Shown: positions 40,869-49,989, counted from the stretch's first letter. The stretch: 64,000 nt of DNA from Zeaxanthinibacter enoshimensis (GCF_004362865.1 NZ_SNYI01000001.1:310001-374000), one strand, 5' to 3'. Notes: generated from the sequence alone by a model not told the origin. Translations and numbers: made by a program.

Positions 40869-42449
40869 TTAACTAAATATAGACTTCGCCTCATCATAAA
40901 CCCGCTCAAAATTAGCCGCTAAATCCGCCTGAGAAAATTGCTTGGATTCTTCAGGAAGCTGCCGCTGAATTCTTGACAATTTAAACTGCACTTTCTTATC
41001 CTTACCATCAGCATAGGTTATAAATTCGCCCTGTTTTAATCGAAAGAAAACGTCTGCTCTAATTTTCGGGATTTCTTTTTCGCCCGTTGTGATTCGCGTA
41101 TCAAAATCGAGATTATGGCCTCGGCTGATGCTTTTGGTTGGGTCTTTGATGATTTCAAAAAAGCGCTCATAGTATTTGGCGGTGTCTGGGTCGTTGACTT
41201 TGCCAAAGAACTGGTAGGATAGGTTGCTCAAAATCGCTTTGCTTGCCTTGTCGCCGTACATCATATCGTTCTGAATCTTATCCTGCATTACGTAAATGGT
41301 GGCAATATCATAACTTCTAAGTGTTGCCGGAATTCGGTGCATATTCAACAGGCGAATCGTTGGTGCTTCTTCCATCAACAGGAATGACGGTTTGGAATTT
41401 CTTACACTCATTTGTTTAGTAATGGTGTGAATGATTGTGGCAATTACTGGCGAATAGGATGTTTCATATTTAGGGTTGTTCACTACAGAAATGATTGCAG
41501 GATTTTCCTCGCTATTGATATTCAATGGCACTTCATCTGCGGATAGTGCCATAAAAATCCGCTGTGTACTAATTCGTTTTAGCGCATTTGCCAGAGTACT
41601 TTTAACACCAGCTGTCTGTCTATCTGAATCCTTACCGCTAATAAATGCATCTGCCATTGCTCTCGATGTGGTGTTGGTTTCCAGAAATTGGATAAGGCTA
41701 TCGGTATCGAGTATTTGATAAATGGCTATCAAATGTGGAAGCGTACAGTAGTTGGGATAGTCGGTTTTCAGTTTCCAAATCAATCCACCTATCAAGCCTT
41801 CAGCGGCATCGTTAAAGAATTTTGTTGTTCCAGTAGTCCCGCTTTCCCTTTGTTCCAAAAGGTTTTCAATCAGCACCCTTGAAACCTCATTTACGCTTTC
41901 CTCATTCTCTAAATAGCGTGGCGCAATAGGATTTACCCTATGGATGATTTTATCAAAGGAAATGACCTTAAACGGAATATCGCTATCCTTGAAAAGCGGA
42001 TACGCCATTTCGGTTAATTCAAAATCCTTGTAGTCGTGAATGATTCCACAAAAGCGCTCTTTCCAGAAATGTTTTAAAAATCCATATACTACACTTTCGG
42101 TCTTTCCACTTCCGGCAGAACCGATGATGGATGCGCCCCTTTTGATATTATCTAATTTGAAATTTCCTTTGGTTGTTACAAAATTGACTCGGTACTTGCT
42201 ATCGCCATTCTGTACGGTTTCAGTTTTATGCAGAAAGACATACAACCCTATATTAATTAGCATTAGCGGGCAGACCAGATACAGCAATATCGATACTAAT
42301 TCGTTCACTTGGGTTAAATAGATAACCAAGCAAGAAAGCATTGTGAAATTCAAGAATAGTGCGTACTTGCTCACTCGAAACATTGCATAGGAAATGATAC
42401 TGGCCACAGCAATAATTGAAAGTATCGTTATGAGATTGTCTATTTCCAT
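40869..42449 (-). CDS. Type IV coupling protein (VirD4/TraG-like, MobC)
   Basis: Inner-membrane ATPase of 526 aa that brings the relaxase-DNA complex to the channel. N-terminal helices (~5-75) precede the ATPase: Walker A IIGSAGSGKTESV (~108-120), Walker B FLLMEEAPTIRL (~350-361) and a conserved IATIYVMQDKIQ segment. The C-terminal tail is rich in charged residues for substrate contact. It follows the relaxase gene on the - strand by 3 bp. It corresponds to the protein often annotated MobC or TraG in Bacteroidetes elements; size is typical for the flavobacterial form. Confidence 0.9.
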   Translation of the reverse strand: MEIDNLITILSIIAVASIISYAMFRVSKYALFLNFTMLSCLVIYLTQVNELVSILLYLVCPLMLINIGLYVFLHKTETVQNGDSKYRVNFVTTKGNFKLDNIKRGASIIGSAGSGKTESVVYGFLKHFWKERFCGIIHDYKDFELTEMAYPLFKDSDIPFKVISFDKIIHRVNPIAPRYLENEESVNEVSRVLIENLLEQRESGTTGTTKFFNDAAEGLIGGLIWKLKTDYPNYCTLPHLIAIYQILDTDSLIQFLETNTTSRAMADAFISGKDSDRQTAGVKSTLANALKRISTQRIFMALSADEVPLNINSEENPAIISVVNNPKYETSYSPVIATIIHTITKQMSVRNSKPSFLLMEEAPTIRLLNMHRIPATLRSYDIATIYVMQDKIQNDMMYGDKASKAILSNLSYQFFGKVNDPDTAKYYERFFEIIKDPTKSISRGHNLDFDTRITTGEKEIPKIRADVFFRLKQGEFITYADGKDKKVQFKLSRIQRQLPEESKQFSQADLAANFERVYDEAKSIFS

Positions 42450-42452
42450 ACC

Positions 42453-43484
42453 CTAAATTCCTATTGAACTTGATTTGATTGCCACTTCTGCACCACGTCT
42501 TAACCGCTTGAAAACCCGAAGTGCAATTTGTGCTTGACTAACTGGAATACTTGGCACTATCGGTAATCCTGATTTGGTAATCATTTTAAACGCTAATGCT
42601 TTTTCGTTCGCTGGTAATTTCATCAAGGCGGCGAAATACAAGTTGGGGTTTTTTATAAAATCCTTTCTTGCTTTGTAGGTCTCGGCAAAGTTGCGTTTGT
42701 AGCCAAAAGTTTTGTCGAACGTTTTTTCTGCTTTCGCGAAAAAGGCATCTCTATCAAAACCACGCTTTACCTTTTTGCCGTGCATTTCAACTTCGGAAGC
42801 TTTGTGTTTACTTCCTGGGGAAAGACTGACCGAATTGGAAGCATCCTTTCTGCTCACGATGATATGGATATGGCTTTGGTTTCCATCCTTTTTCATTCCC
42901 TGGACAATCCGTTTGTCATTTTGCTGGTGTGGTGCTTGGCGTTCCAATTTGGCAATTTCCTTTTCCATCCTTTTAATATTCCCTTCAGCTCGCCCTTCTT
43001 GAATGTTTCTGATTTCGGTTTTCAGCTGAAGAATTTTTGTAGCAAAAGGTTGGTTTTCTTTAATCTGAAAATCTGTTCCCTTGAATGTTCTTTGGTGTTC
43101 AATTTTCGCATAATATTTTATGTCATCGATGGTTATAGGTCGCCCGTTTATTTCCCGATTGAAACCGGCAACATAATCTTTCATCAGCTCACGGGTGTAG
43201 GTTTTTAAATCTTGACTATTGTTCTGAAGTTTTCGCAATTCATATTTTGAAGGACTAACCGTAATCGAATAAAACTTGGGTTCTTTCTTTTTTAATTTTG
43301 CGGTGTTTCCATCAATTTCTTTGACCACTTCTTCAGCGGAAATCTCATCGCCATAGTGGTTAAAAAAGTGTTCCATATCCCGCTGTTCCAAACCTTGATT
43401 TTCCTTTTCCAAATAGCCCACAAAATCAGCTGAACTTTGTGAATAATTGTTGCCTAATTTTTGAGGTGTGATTGTGATATACAT
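42453..43484 (-). CDS. mobB: Relaxase MobB (Bacteroidetes type, DUF5712-like)
   Basis: Relaxase of 343 aa that nicks oriT and pilots the strand. Features: N-terminal MYITITPQKLG start typical of the family, KFYSITVSPSKYEL and DVAGFN-like helices, and the metal-binding histidine motif NQSHIHIIVSRKDASN (~200-215). Catalytic Tyr candidates include Y14 and Y24. It lies between the coupling protein and a BfmA-like accessory gene, all on the - strand reading away from the putative oriT at 43.9-44.1 kb. A shorter version of the palindrome core TTTCGCGAAA (42732-42741) lies in the gene. Confidence 0.9.
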   Translation of the reverse strand: MYITITPQKLGNNYSQSSADFVGYLEKENQGLEQRDMEHFFNHYGDEISAEEVVKEIDGNTAKLKKKEPKFYSITVSPSKYELRKLQNNSQDLKTYTRELMKDYVAGFNREINGRPITIDDIKYYAKIEHQRTFKGTDFQIKENQPFATKILQLKTEIRNIQEGRAEGNIKRMEKEIAKLERQAPHQQNDKRIVQGMKKDGNQSHIHIIVSRKDASNSVSLSPGSKHKASEVEMHGKKVKRGFDRDAFFAKAEKTFDKTFGYKRNFAETYKARKDFIKNPNLYFAALMKLPANEKALAFKMITKSGLPIVPSIPVSQAQIALRVFKRLRRGAEVAIKSSSIGI

Positions 43485-43495
43485 AGCTCAAAAAA

Positions 43496-43876
43496 TTAAA
43501 GTTGATTACTTGTGTTTTGCTTTTCTCGAAAACGGACTTCCTTCTTTTCTTCCGCATATTTCTTTTCTACAATCAGCGGTTTTTTGGTTGGCTCTTCGGT
43601 CTCAAAAAGGGACTGAATCATAGCCACCGTAGGTTTGGTTTGTGTCTTTTCTACATCTCGCATTATGGCAATAACCGCATTGATTCTTTTGAGTAATTTA
43701 GCTTCGATGGTTCGCCCTGTTGGTCCTAATTTTTCCTTTGGCGATATTTCGTTGTAGAAGAAAAAATCGAGCATCGTGGACATCGCCTCGGTGTGCGATT
43801 TGAAGTATGTGCGTGAGAAAGTTTGGAAACGTTTTGCGGTTTCCTTTTTAAATCTAATTCCAGTAAATGAGTCCAT
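43496..43876 (-). CDS. BfmA/BtgA-family mobilisation accessory protein
   Basis: Relaxosome accessory protein of 126 aa. The N-terminal half (FKKETAKRFQTFSRTYFKSHTEAMSTMLDFFFYNEISP) is ribbon-helix-helix-like, as expected for an oriT-binding protein. The C-terminal half is helical (RTIEAKLLKRINAVIAIMRDVEKTQTKPTVAMIQSLFE) and ends in a charged tail. It is first gene of the mobilisation operon and starts next to TTTGTCGCAAA repeats at 43887-43939, which it may bind. Confidence 0.87.
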   Translation of the reverse strand: MDSFTGIRFKKETAKRFQTFSRTYFKSHTEAMSTMLDFFFYNEISPKEKLGPTGRTIEAKLLKRINAVIAIMRDVEKTQTKPTVAMIQSLFETEEPTKKPLIVEKKYAEEKKEVRFREKQNTSNQL

Positions 43877-43879
43877 ATT

Positions 43880-44110
43880 TCGCCGATTTGTCGCAAAATC
43901 TTCCCTAAAAATGGGCGTTTCCAGCCCGTTTGTCGCAAATCGTTGATTGTCAAGAATTTAAAACATATTCAAATCGCTGGTTATCAGCAATTTGAAAACG
44001 AAAAGGAATCCGAAACATCGCGCAGCGTGTTACCCTCTTGCTATTCCTTTTCGTCACGCGCAAGCGTGACAAAAATCCATACAATCCGGCTAAAAAGCCG
44101 ATTGCCATTT
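43880..44110. other. Putative origin of transfer (oriT) region
   Basis: Gene-free area upstream of bfmA/mobB. Contains two direct copies of TTTGTCGCAAA (43887-43897 and 43929-43939, 42 bp apart), a GGGC/GCCC hairpin between them (43913-43927), a perfect 7-bp hairpin GTCACGC-gcaa-GCGTGAC (44053-44070) and CGGC/GCCG (44087-44100). Repeats plus a strong hairpin beside a relaxase operon are the usual build of oriT. The nick site cannot be placed. Confidence 0.6.
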
Positions 44111-44262
44111 TCAGGGAAAATGATTTTCCGATATGTTATTTTCCGATGTGTACGGTTATCGGCGAAAGTCGAAAAGTGGATAACCTTACGTAAAATTGAA
44201 TGCTGAATTTCAGCGAAATAAAGATACGTTTTTTTCTTGACTATATATTAATTGCATAGAAA

Positions 44263-44288
44263 AACACCTCTAAAAATTCAGAGGTGTT
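44263..44288 (-). terminator. Terminator after the 65-aa gene
   Basis: AACACCTCT (44263-44271)/AGAGGTGTT (44280-44288), 9-bp perfect stem with 8-nt loop. On the - strand it is followed by a short T-run. It ends the leading-region transcript before oriT. Confidence 0.7.
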
Positions 44289-44309
44289 CTGATTTAAAAA
44301 TTGCCAAAA

Positions 44310-44507
44310 TTATATATTGAAAACGTATGTATAGGAATATAAATTCCGAAGAGCTTCTTCCTCAATCATCGTTTCAAAACAACCATAATTTTCTTTTACG
44401 TATTTGCGAATGCTATCCCCAAATTTTCGTTTCACATCTTCTTTGGAAGTTTCCAAAAGTCGGTTTTGAGCTTCTTCGCTCAAGTCTGTAAAATTGAGAT
44501 ATACCAT
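44310..44507 (-). CDS. Small conserved-looking hypothetical protein
   Basis: Protein of 65 aa, highly charged, mainly helical (DLSEEAQNRLLETSKEDVKRKFGDSIRKYVKENYG). No family recognised. It lies 11 bp after the RadC-like gene on the same strand and is closed by a good terminator, which supports real expression. As a leading-region gene it would enter the recipient among the first. Anti-restriction or anti-defence activity is possible for such small acidic proteins but is speculation. Confidence 0.65.
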   Translation of the reverse strand: MVYLNFTDLSEEAQNRLLETSKEDVKRKFGDSIRKYVKENYGCFETMIEEEALRNLYSYTYVFNI

Positions 44508-44518
44508 AGCTTTAGATT

Positions 44519-44968
44519 TTACAAAATTCCGTTATCAGAAAAACTATAATAATCCCCATCTGGTGCAAATATCAAATGGTCAAGAATGGTAATGTCGAAT
44601 AGTTTGGATGCCTTTTTAATCTTGTTCGTTAACCTTTTATCTGCATCGCTTGGTTCTAATTTTCCACTTGGGTGGTTGTGCGTTAAAATTATAGCTACCG
44701 ATAAGGATTTTAAAATGACGGCAAACAAAATTCGTAGGTCTATCAATGTACCTGTAATTCCACCTTGCGAAAGTTGATATACACCTTTCACTTTATTGCT
44801 GTTGTTCAACAGAACAACTTTGAAGGTTTCTTGTATGCCGATTGTATCTTTATCCCAATCCTCAAAGAGCAGTTCTGCCGCATCTTGTGAATTACTTATT
44901 TTCTGCCACATTGATGATTTTAACCCGCCTTTGTAGCTAATCTTTATTTCGTTAACTTGTGCTTTCAT
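44519..44968 (-). CDS. RadC-family JAB-domain protein
   Basis: Protein of 149 aa containing the JAMM metal motif HNHPSGKLEPSDAD (~97-110) and the upstream Glu in FKVVLLNNSNKVKG region. It lacks the N-terminal helix-hairpin-helix of chromosomal RadC (about 225 aa), like the short forms common on ICEs, plasmids and phages. Its role is unknown; a function in DNA processing of the incoming strand is suspected. It belongs to the leading-region set with ssb. Confidence 0.9.
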   Translation of the reverse strand: MKAQVNEIKISYKGGLKSSMWQKISNSQDAAELLFEDWDKDTIGIQETFKVVLLNNSNKVKGVYQLSQGGITGTLIDLRILFAVILKSLSVAIILTHNHPSGKLEPSDADKRLTNKIKKASKLFDITILDHLIFAPDGDYYSFSDNGIL

Positions 44969-44997
44969 TGTGCATATATTTAAATGTGTGAATAATG

Positions 44998-45035
44998 AAA
45001 AGAGGGCGCAACTTTCGAGAGGAACGCCCTCTTTG
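44998..45035 (-). terminator. Terminator between ssb and radC-like gene
   Basis: GAGGGCG (45002-45008)/CGCCCTC (45025-45031), stem extended by A-T pairs to 10 bp; on the - strand the 3' arm runs into TTTTC. It would end or attenuate ssb transcription. Confidence 0.7.
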
Positions 45036-45045
45036 TTTTTGAAGA

Positions 45046-45390
45046 TTACTTGTCGTCTTTGCTTCCAAGTAACAGGATTTCATCGGCTACAACTTCTGTA
45101 ACGTAGCGTTGGTTGCCATCATCGGTGGTGTAAGTTCGGGTCTTTAGTTTCCCTGTAATTCCAACCTCTTTGCCTTTTTCGACAAACTTTTCCACAATTT
45201 CGGCAGTCTTGCCCCAAGCCACTACGGTGTGCCAGTTGGTGTCCGTTTGCTTTTCGCCTTTGCTGTCTTTGTAATACTCGTTTGTAGCGAGTGAGAAGCG
45301 GGCTACTTTCTTACCGCTTTCAAGGTTCGTGATTGTTGGCTCTTGTCCAACGTTTCCAATTAACTGTACGTGATTTCTAATAGTACTCAT
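45046..45390 (-). CDS. ssb: Single-stranded DNA-binding protein
   Basis: SSB of 114 aa: an OB fold with NHVQLIGNVGQEPTITNLESGKKVARFSLATNEYY, TNWHTVVAWGKTAEIVEKFVEKGKEVGITGKL and TEVVADEILLLG. The acidic C-terminal tip of chromosomal SSB is only hinted at (GSKDDK). ICE-coded SSBs coat the entering single strand and can dampen the SOS response in the recipient. It is in the leading region near oriT, with a hairpin-rich 715-bp gene-free area on its upstream side. Confidence 0.94.
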   Translation of the reverse strand: MSTIRNHVQLIGNVGQEPTITNLESGKKVARFSLATNEYYKDSKGEKQTDTNWHTVVAWGKTAEIVEKFVEKGKEVGITGKLKTRTYTTDDGNQRYVTEVVADEILLLGSKDDK

Positions 45391-46106
45391 AATAAAATAT
45401 TTAAGTGATTTATATTTACCCTATTGATTTAAAACAGATTAAATTTTAAGGGGTGTTTGTTCTTTTCTTTCGTGCACCGCACAATGGATAGAGTGGGTTT
45501 TGTCAAGACTTTTTGGGAATAAATCAGGTGTGTTTGCGACGTAGTAAATTCCTTGGAATTTCAAGGAAGTAGAAACCTTATTTTTCACTAAAACTTGTAC
45601 AGTCTTGACAAGTTCCATAAGGGCATTAGCAATTCTTTTAAACGCAGTTGCGTTTGAGCGTACCGACAGTTAAGCGAGATAAGTAGCTGTGGTTAAATTA
45701 GAATTGGTTATGTCGTGCCTGTTTTTCGACGCCCCGAAAAACAAGAAAGGCTTTATCCATTATAAACCCCTTAAAATGTGTAAGACAGCGGTTTGGTTTT
45801 TAAGGATTTTCGAGTGAGGGCTCAAGAAGACCGTGCCGAAAATCCTGTCAAGAAAATCAAGGCGATGGCTTTCCGATTAGAAAAGCGGACTTAATTCACG
45901 ATTTTGGCTCAGGAATGTAGTGTTCCTTCCCAGTCCCGAAGTTTCGGGACGGGAAGGGTTAGCGGAATGGAAAGCTGAAATTGGGGATTGTGTCCAAGAG
46001 ATATGTAGTGAAGCTCTTTCCCGAAGTGAAGTGGTTGCCTGCTTTTTCAGCAGGCGAGCGTGGAATGTAGGGGAATGTGCTGAGGGGTATTTTAGCTAAG
46101 ATTTAT
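45391..46106. other. Gene-free 715-bp leading-region segment with strong hairpins
   Basis: No coding frame is supported. Three clear hairpins: TGTTTTTCG/CGAAAAACA (45720-45728/45735-45743), a 15-bp stem with one bulge (CCTTCCC-a-GTCCCGAA, gt loop, TTCGGGAC-GGGAAGG, 45925-45957), and GCCTGCT/AGCAGGC (46037-46043/46049-46055). Base composition looks more GC-rich than the flanking genes. It lies upstream of ssb on the - strand. Candidate for a folded RNA, a single-strand promoter or a replication origin. Confidence 0.6.
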
Positions 46107-47846
46107 TTATTCAGGGAATAGTGGTGCTGCTTTTTCTAATAATTCTTTTGGTGTTCTCGTGAGATTTAGCTTTTCAACTTTATTGTCCACAAAGAAGGAA
46201 AAAGGCTTATACGATGACTTTAACATTGCAATACCTTCCTCTTCAGAACGAGGTTGCGGTTTTGCCTTTGACAACTCAAATCTTAGGTAATCTTCCTGAT
46301 ACTCCAATAGGATATCCCATAAATTCATTTTTTTTGATTGAAGAGCTTCTTTATTGAACATTAGTGTATCAATATCTATGATAACCAAATCTTGGACTCT
46401 GGAAATATCTAAACCATTTTCTTCCAATTTGACAAGTTCATCCCGAAACCAACCGTTGAGAATGGCATTTGCTCCTGCTGTGTTAAACATTCGATAATGT
46501 ACAACCAATATCGGCCTGATAATACCTTTTTTCGAAGGAAACTGTGAGTCATAATCTGCTTTACCTTTGAGTAAAATTTCAATATTTGTTGCCAATTGTC
46601 GAACTGCTTTAGGTTTTCCCTTCTCGTTCTCAAACAACTTTAGCCTGAGCTCGGCTTCAAGTACTGTATAATCAGGACTTGTTTTTGATTCTTTAGATAT
46701 TAATATATCCTTAGACTCAAATAGCATTGCTCGTTTACCATTTCTGATATAATAGTCTGGCGCTCCATCCATCAATTCATCAAGTTCCTTTCCTGATTTT
46801 TGAAAATATCGTTTTCCGAATATTTCTCTTAATAATGTATCGAGTGCGTATTGCTCACTATATTCGTATGTTTTAAGGCCATATAAACCTTTAACTTTTT
46901 GGTCATTTGGCAACTCATCGTTGATTAGCTTCAACCTAAAATATAGTCCATTGTATATCATTTCTATTACAAATAATGGCGATATAATACGGTATTTTAA
47001 TTCTTCAATCTTGTACAGAGGCCTACTTCTTAAAGTCACAAAATCCAGCTCTGCAGCTATATCATCTGGGGATAGAATATGCTTGTCTATAAAATCTTCG
47101 TGGACAGGGTCTTCGAGATGTATCTCTGTATGAGTTTCCTTATCCTTCATTAAAACTGAATAAGTGATACCTAAAAGGCGACGTAGGTATTCATTGTAAT
47201 TCTCAACGCCATAATATTTGTAAAAGGCATTTAACAACGGCCCGCATTGCTCAATACCAGAAAGAAATTCAAAATACGACACCGCACGCAGAAACTGGCA
47301 GGTAAATACTTTATCGGTTCTAAAGTTTATTAATTCATAATTGTGAAATTGCAACATTAGGATTGCTTGAGCAGCAGTAAACTGTAAGCCTGATTCTTCA
47401 TCGGCTTTTTTTTGTTCGATTCCCCTATCGGTAAATGAGACCTGATTAAGGTGCAGGTAAGCTCTAAATATGTCACGCTCCATTTCCTCGTTGGTCTTTT
47501 CTGTTTCAACATCCTCGGAAATATTGTCAAAGATATATTCAAAGAACAGAAGGCTACTACCTACATACGGAATTTCGTAATCAGATATATCATAGTCTGC
47601 TTCTGCTACGTAGCTCAAGAGATTCTGGTATGCTTCATTGGCAAAATTCTGATTACCTTGCGAGAAGAACATATTCATAAAGGCGATTACATCACTATAT
47701 TTTGATTTTTCTGTATCAAATCCAAGAAAGTGAGAACCTGTTTTCAATAAGGTATCACGACTTATTCCACTCAAATATTCATCAATAGATTTTCGATTCT
47801 CTTTTGGAAAGCAAGCTTCAAATGTAACACCAAGTTTAATTTTCAT
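46107..47846 (-). CDS. Unknown 579-aa protein with PD-(D/E)XK-like motif
   Basis: No known family recognised. Residues ~362-380 read APDYYIRNGKRAMLFESKD: an Asp, 12 residues, then E-S-K, which is the PD-(D/E)XK nuclease pattern. The rest is mainly helical, without signal peptide or membrane helix, so the protein is cytoplasmic. It lies between ParB and the hairpin-rich segment in the leading region, a place where ICEs carry anti-restriction or defence cargo. A nuclease acting on foreign DNA is a reasonable hypothesis; a REase-like fold must be confirmed. Codon use resembles the rest of the ICE. Confidence 0.6.
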   Translation of the reverse strand: MKIKLGVTFEACFPKENRKSIDEYLSGISRDTLLKTGSHFLGFDTEKSKYSDVIAFMNMFFSQGNQNFANEAYQNLLSYVAEADYDISDYEIPYVGSSLLFFEYIFDNISEDVETEKTNEEMERDIFRAYLHLNQVSFTDRGIEQKKADEESGLQFTAAQAILMLQFHNYELINFRTDKVFTCQFLRAVSYFEFLSGIEQCGPLLNAFYKYYGVENYNEYLRRLLGITYSVLMKDKETHTEIHLEDPVHEDFIDKHILSPDDIAAELDFVTLRSRPLYKIEELKYRIISPLFVIEMIYNGLYFRLKLINDELPNDQKVKGLYGLKTYEYSEQYALDTLLREIFGKRYFQKSGKELDELMDGAPDYYIRNGKRAMLFESKDILISKESKTSPDYTVLEAELRLKLFENEKGKPKAVRQLATNIEILLKGKADYDSQFPSKKGIIRPILVVHYRMFNTAGANAILNGWFRDELVKLEENGLDISRVQDLVIIDIDTLMFNKEALQSKKMNLWDILLEYQEDYLRFELSKAKPQPRSEEEGIAMLKSSYKPFSFFVDNKVEKLNLTRTPKELLEKAAPLFPE

Positions 47847-47948
47847 ATTTCGTATTTAATCAAACAGTCAATATACTATTTATTTACAGAATCAGATATT
47901 GAGAAAAAGAGCCAGCACGAATGCCGACCCTTCTTCAAACAACAAAAG

Positions 47949-49745
47949 CTAATCGTTGAGTTCCTCAATTTGCTTTTCAAGAACAGTAAGGCGCTCTTTC
48001 AAACGTGCTTCACGCTTGTTCCTTTTGTCGGCATATTCCTTTTCTATGCTAACAATCTTGGATTTGTAATATCCCTGCATTGCGTTGTAAAATGAAATGT
48101 TCGTCAGATTATTGACGTGATTGCTTTCGCCAAAATGCACTTGCTTTGTGAGCATATACCGTATCAACTTATGGAAGATTTCCTTTTTGAACTTCTTCTT
48201 GAAATTCTCTACCATTTCAACTTTGGTCATCTTTGAAGTTTCCCCTAAGAATTTTGAGAAATACTTTTGTTGACTCATATAGTCCACATTGTTCTCAAAT
48301 AGCGATATTGAGAATGCGACCATTTCATCTTTTGAAAGTGTCTTCTTCGTATCAATGTATTTGGTCTCACGAATCATCTGCACAACTTCTTCAAACTGCT
48401 TGTTGTTCTCTATTTGCTTCTTACGGATTTCCCTTTCGTTGATTTTTACGATTTGTTCTTCAGGCGTACAATCTGCCATTTTTCTGTTGGTCAATGGTGC
48501 AGAATATTCCGTAGAATCATTTTTGGATTTTTCAACAATCTTAACAAAGATTTCCTTGTGCTGGAATGAATCTGGATGAAACATAATGCCATTCTTATAT
48601 GCATCTTCTTTTGCTGAATTAAATTTTTCCAATGCTTCTTTATAATCCTGCATAGCTTCATCGAATTCTGCCTTTAATTCATCTTCAGAATAATCATAAT
48701 GCTGATACTCTTTCTGAATAGCTTCGATTGTTGGCTCAATCGGATTCTCTAAAATTTCAACATCATCCAGTAAATAGACTTTCAATCCGTTCTTTTCCAA
48801 TTGCGATATAATGAGCTGATTGTTTTCGTCATCTACCCAATACTGTCGTATTTCAGGAATTAATAAGATGTTCTCTTTCTTGGATTTCTCAATCAGGTTC
48901 AAGAACGATTTATTTTTCTTCGTTTCAAAACAGGCTGCTTTCGTGCAGACCATTTTACCATCGCCGAACAGATTGCCTTGATTTGCCGCGTTGAAAGGAC
49001 ATTCAACGCAAGACCCAGCTTTCGGAACCAATTTTTTGTCGGCCACATCAAAAGATGCTTTTTCCAAGTCATAGGTCTGGTCTTTAATCATCCTGTTTAT
49101 CTGATGTGCACTAAAATCCTCGCCCATTGTTTCCAACATCATTAGCTGTTCTTCAGGTTCAAAGAGCGCAACACCGACACCCAATGATATGGTCATTTCG
49201 CCATTACGGACAAAGTTCTTAAAACCATCAATCAATCCAGCCAGTTTAAGTCGTTGTCTGATAAAGTTATCCGTTCTACCCAACCGCTTTGCGATTTCAG
49301 ATGCTGAATACTTTTCGCTTAGGTAAGCAATCGCCTCGGCTTCTTCGGTAGGCTCGACATCCTGTCTTTGCAAATTCTCGATAATCTGAACTTCCAGAAT
49401 ATCATTGTTCTCATAAGTCCTAACGATACTGGGTATAGTCTTTTTCCCTGCTAATTTACTTGCACGATATCGGCGTTCGCCCATCACGATGATGTAATGG
49501 CCATTTAGTTGCCTGACGGTAATCGGTTGCAACACACCGTGCTTTTCGATACTCTCAGAAAGCTGCTTTAACGCATCCTCGTTAAAGGTCTTTCTCGGCT
49601 GTTCAAGGTCAGGCTTGATTTTACCCAATGGTAAGTTCTGAATTTGAAGTGCGGATGATTTCTTTCCGTTTACTTCTTTCTTGACAGTAGATTTCGCTCT
49701 ACTGCGCTTCTTTGTGGTACTCGCTTTTGTTGTCATAATACTCAA
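47949..49745 (-). CDS. ParB/RepB/Spo0J-family protein
   Basis: Protein of 598 aa. After a basic start (residues 1-35), the ParB nuclease-like domain (~36-125; LPLGKIKPDLEQPRKTFNEDALKQLSESIEKHGVLQPITVR, VMGERRYRASKLAG) and the KorB/ParB HTH (~128-200; YSASEIAKRLGRTDNFIRQRLKLAGLI) are followed by a Cys segment SCVECPFNAANQGNLFGDGKMVCTKAAC that could bind Zn or Fe-S, and a long coiled-coil C-terminus. No ParA partner is in the window. On ICEs such long ParB-like proteins may help maintenance of the excised circle or act as nuclease or regulator. Confidence 0.88.
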   Translation of the reverse strand: MSIMTTKASTTKKRSRAKSTVKKEVNGKKSSALQIQNLPLGKIKPDLEQPRKTFNEDALKQLSESIEKHGVLQPITVRQLNGHYIIVMGERRYRASKLAGKKTIPSIVRTYENNDILEVQIIENLQRQDVEPTEEAEAIAYLSEKYSASEIAKRLGRTDNFIRQRLKLAGLIDGFKNFVRNGEMTISLGVGVALFEPEEQLMMLETMGEDFSAHQINRMIKDQTYDLEKASFDVADKKLVPKAGSCVECPFNAANQGNLFGDGKMVCTKAACFETKKNKSFLNLIEKSKKENILLIPEIRQYWVDDENNQLIISQLEKNGLKVYLLDDVEILENPIEPTIEAIQKEYQHYDYSEDELKAEFDEAMQDYKEALEKFNSAKEDAYKNGIMFHPDSFQHKEIFVKIVEKSKNDSTEYSAPLTNRKMADCTPEEQIVKINEREIRKKQIENNKQFEEVVQMIRETKYIDTKKTLSKDEMVAFSISLFENNVDYMSQQKYFSKFLGETSKMTKVEMVENFKKKFKKEIFHKLIRYMLTKQVHFGESNHVNNLTNISFYNAMQGYYKSKIVSIEKEYADKRNKREARLKERLTVLEKQIEELND

Positions 49746-49989
49746 ATTTTTGATTAAACAATATTTGAGCAGAAACCAAACGGAAGATAAAATCTTGGCT
49801 CAAAAGGAAACGGAATAAATGAGTAGGGGAAGAAGCGTTGGCTTTATGCCGTAGTCTTTTGATGGAAGTATTTTACGAGTTTACCTTGCGTGTATATTGT
49901 ATGATAATAAACCCCTCTTACGAAGTACAGAGGTTGAGATAACCTAAAATTTATTAATCCTCAATACAGAAAATAGTATTTGGCATCAA

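Noticed and set aside
44053-44070. GTCACGC/GCGTGAC hairpin as a terminator
   Set aside because: Followed by A-run on the + strand and by GAAAA on the - strand, so no U-tract; better explained as part of oriT.
45391-46106. Protein-coding gene in the long gap upstream of ssb
   Set aside because: I saw no open frame of useful length with start and ribosome site on either strand; hairpins dominate.
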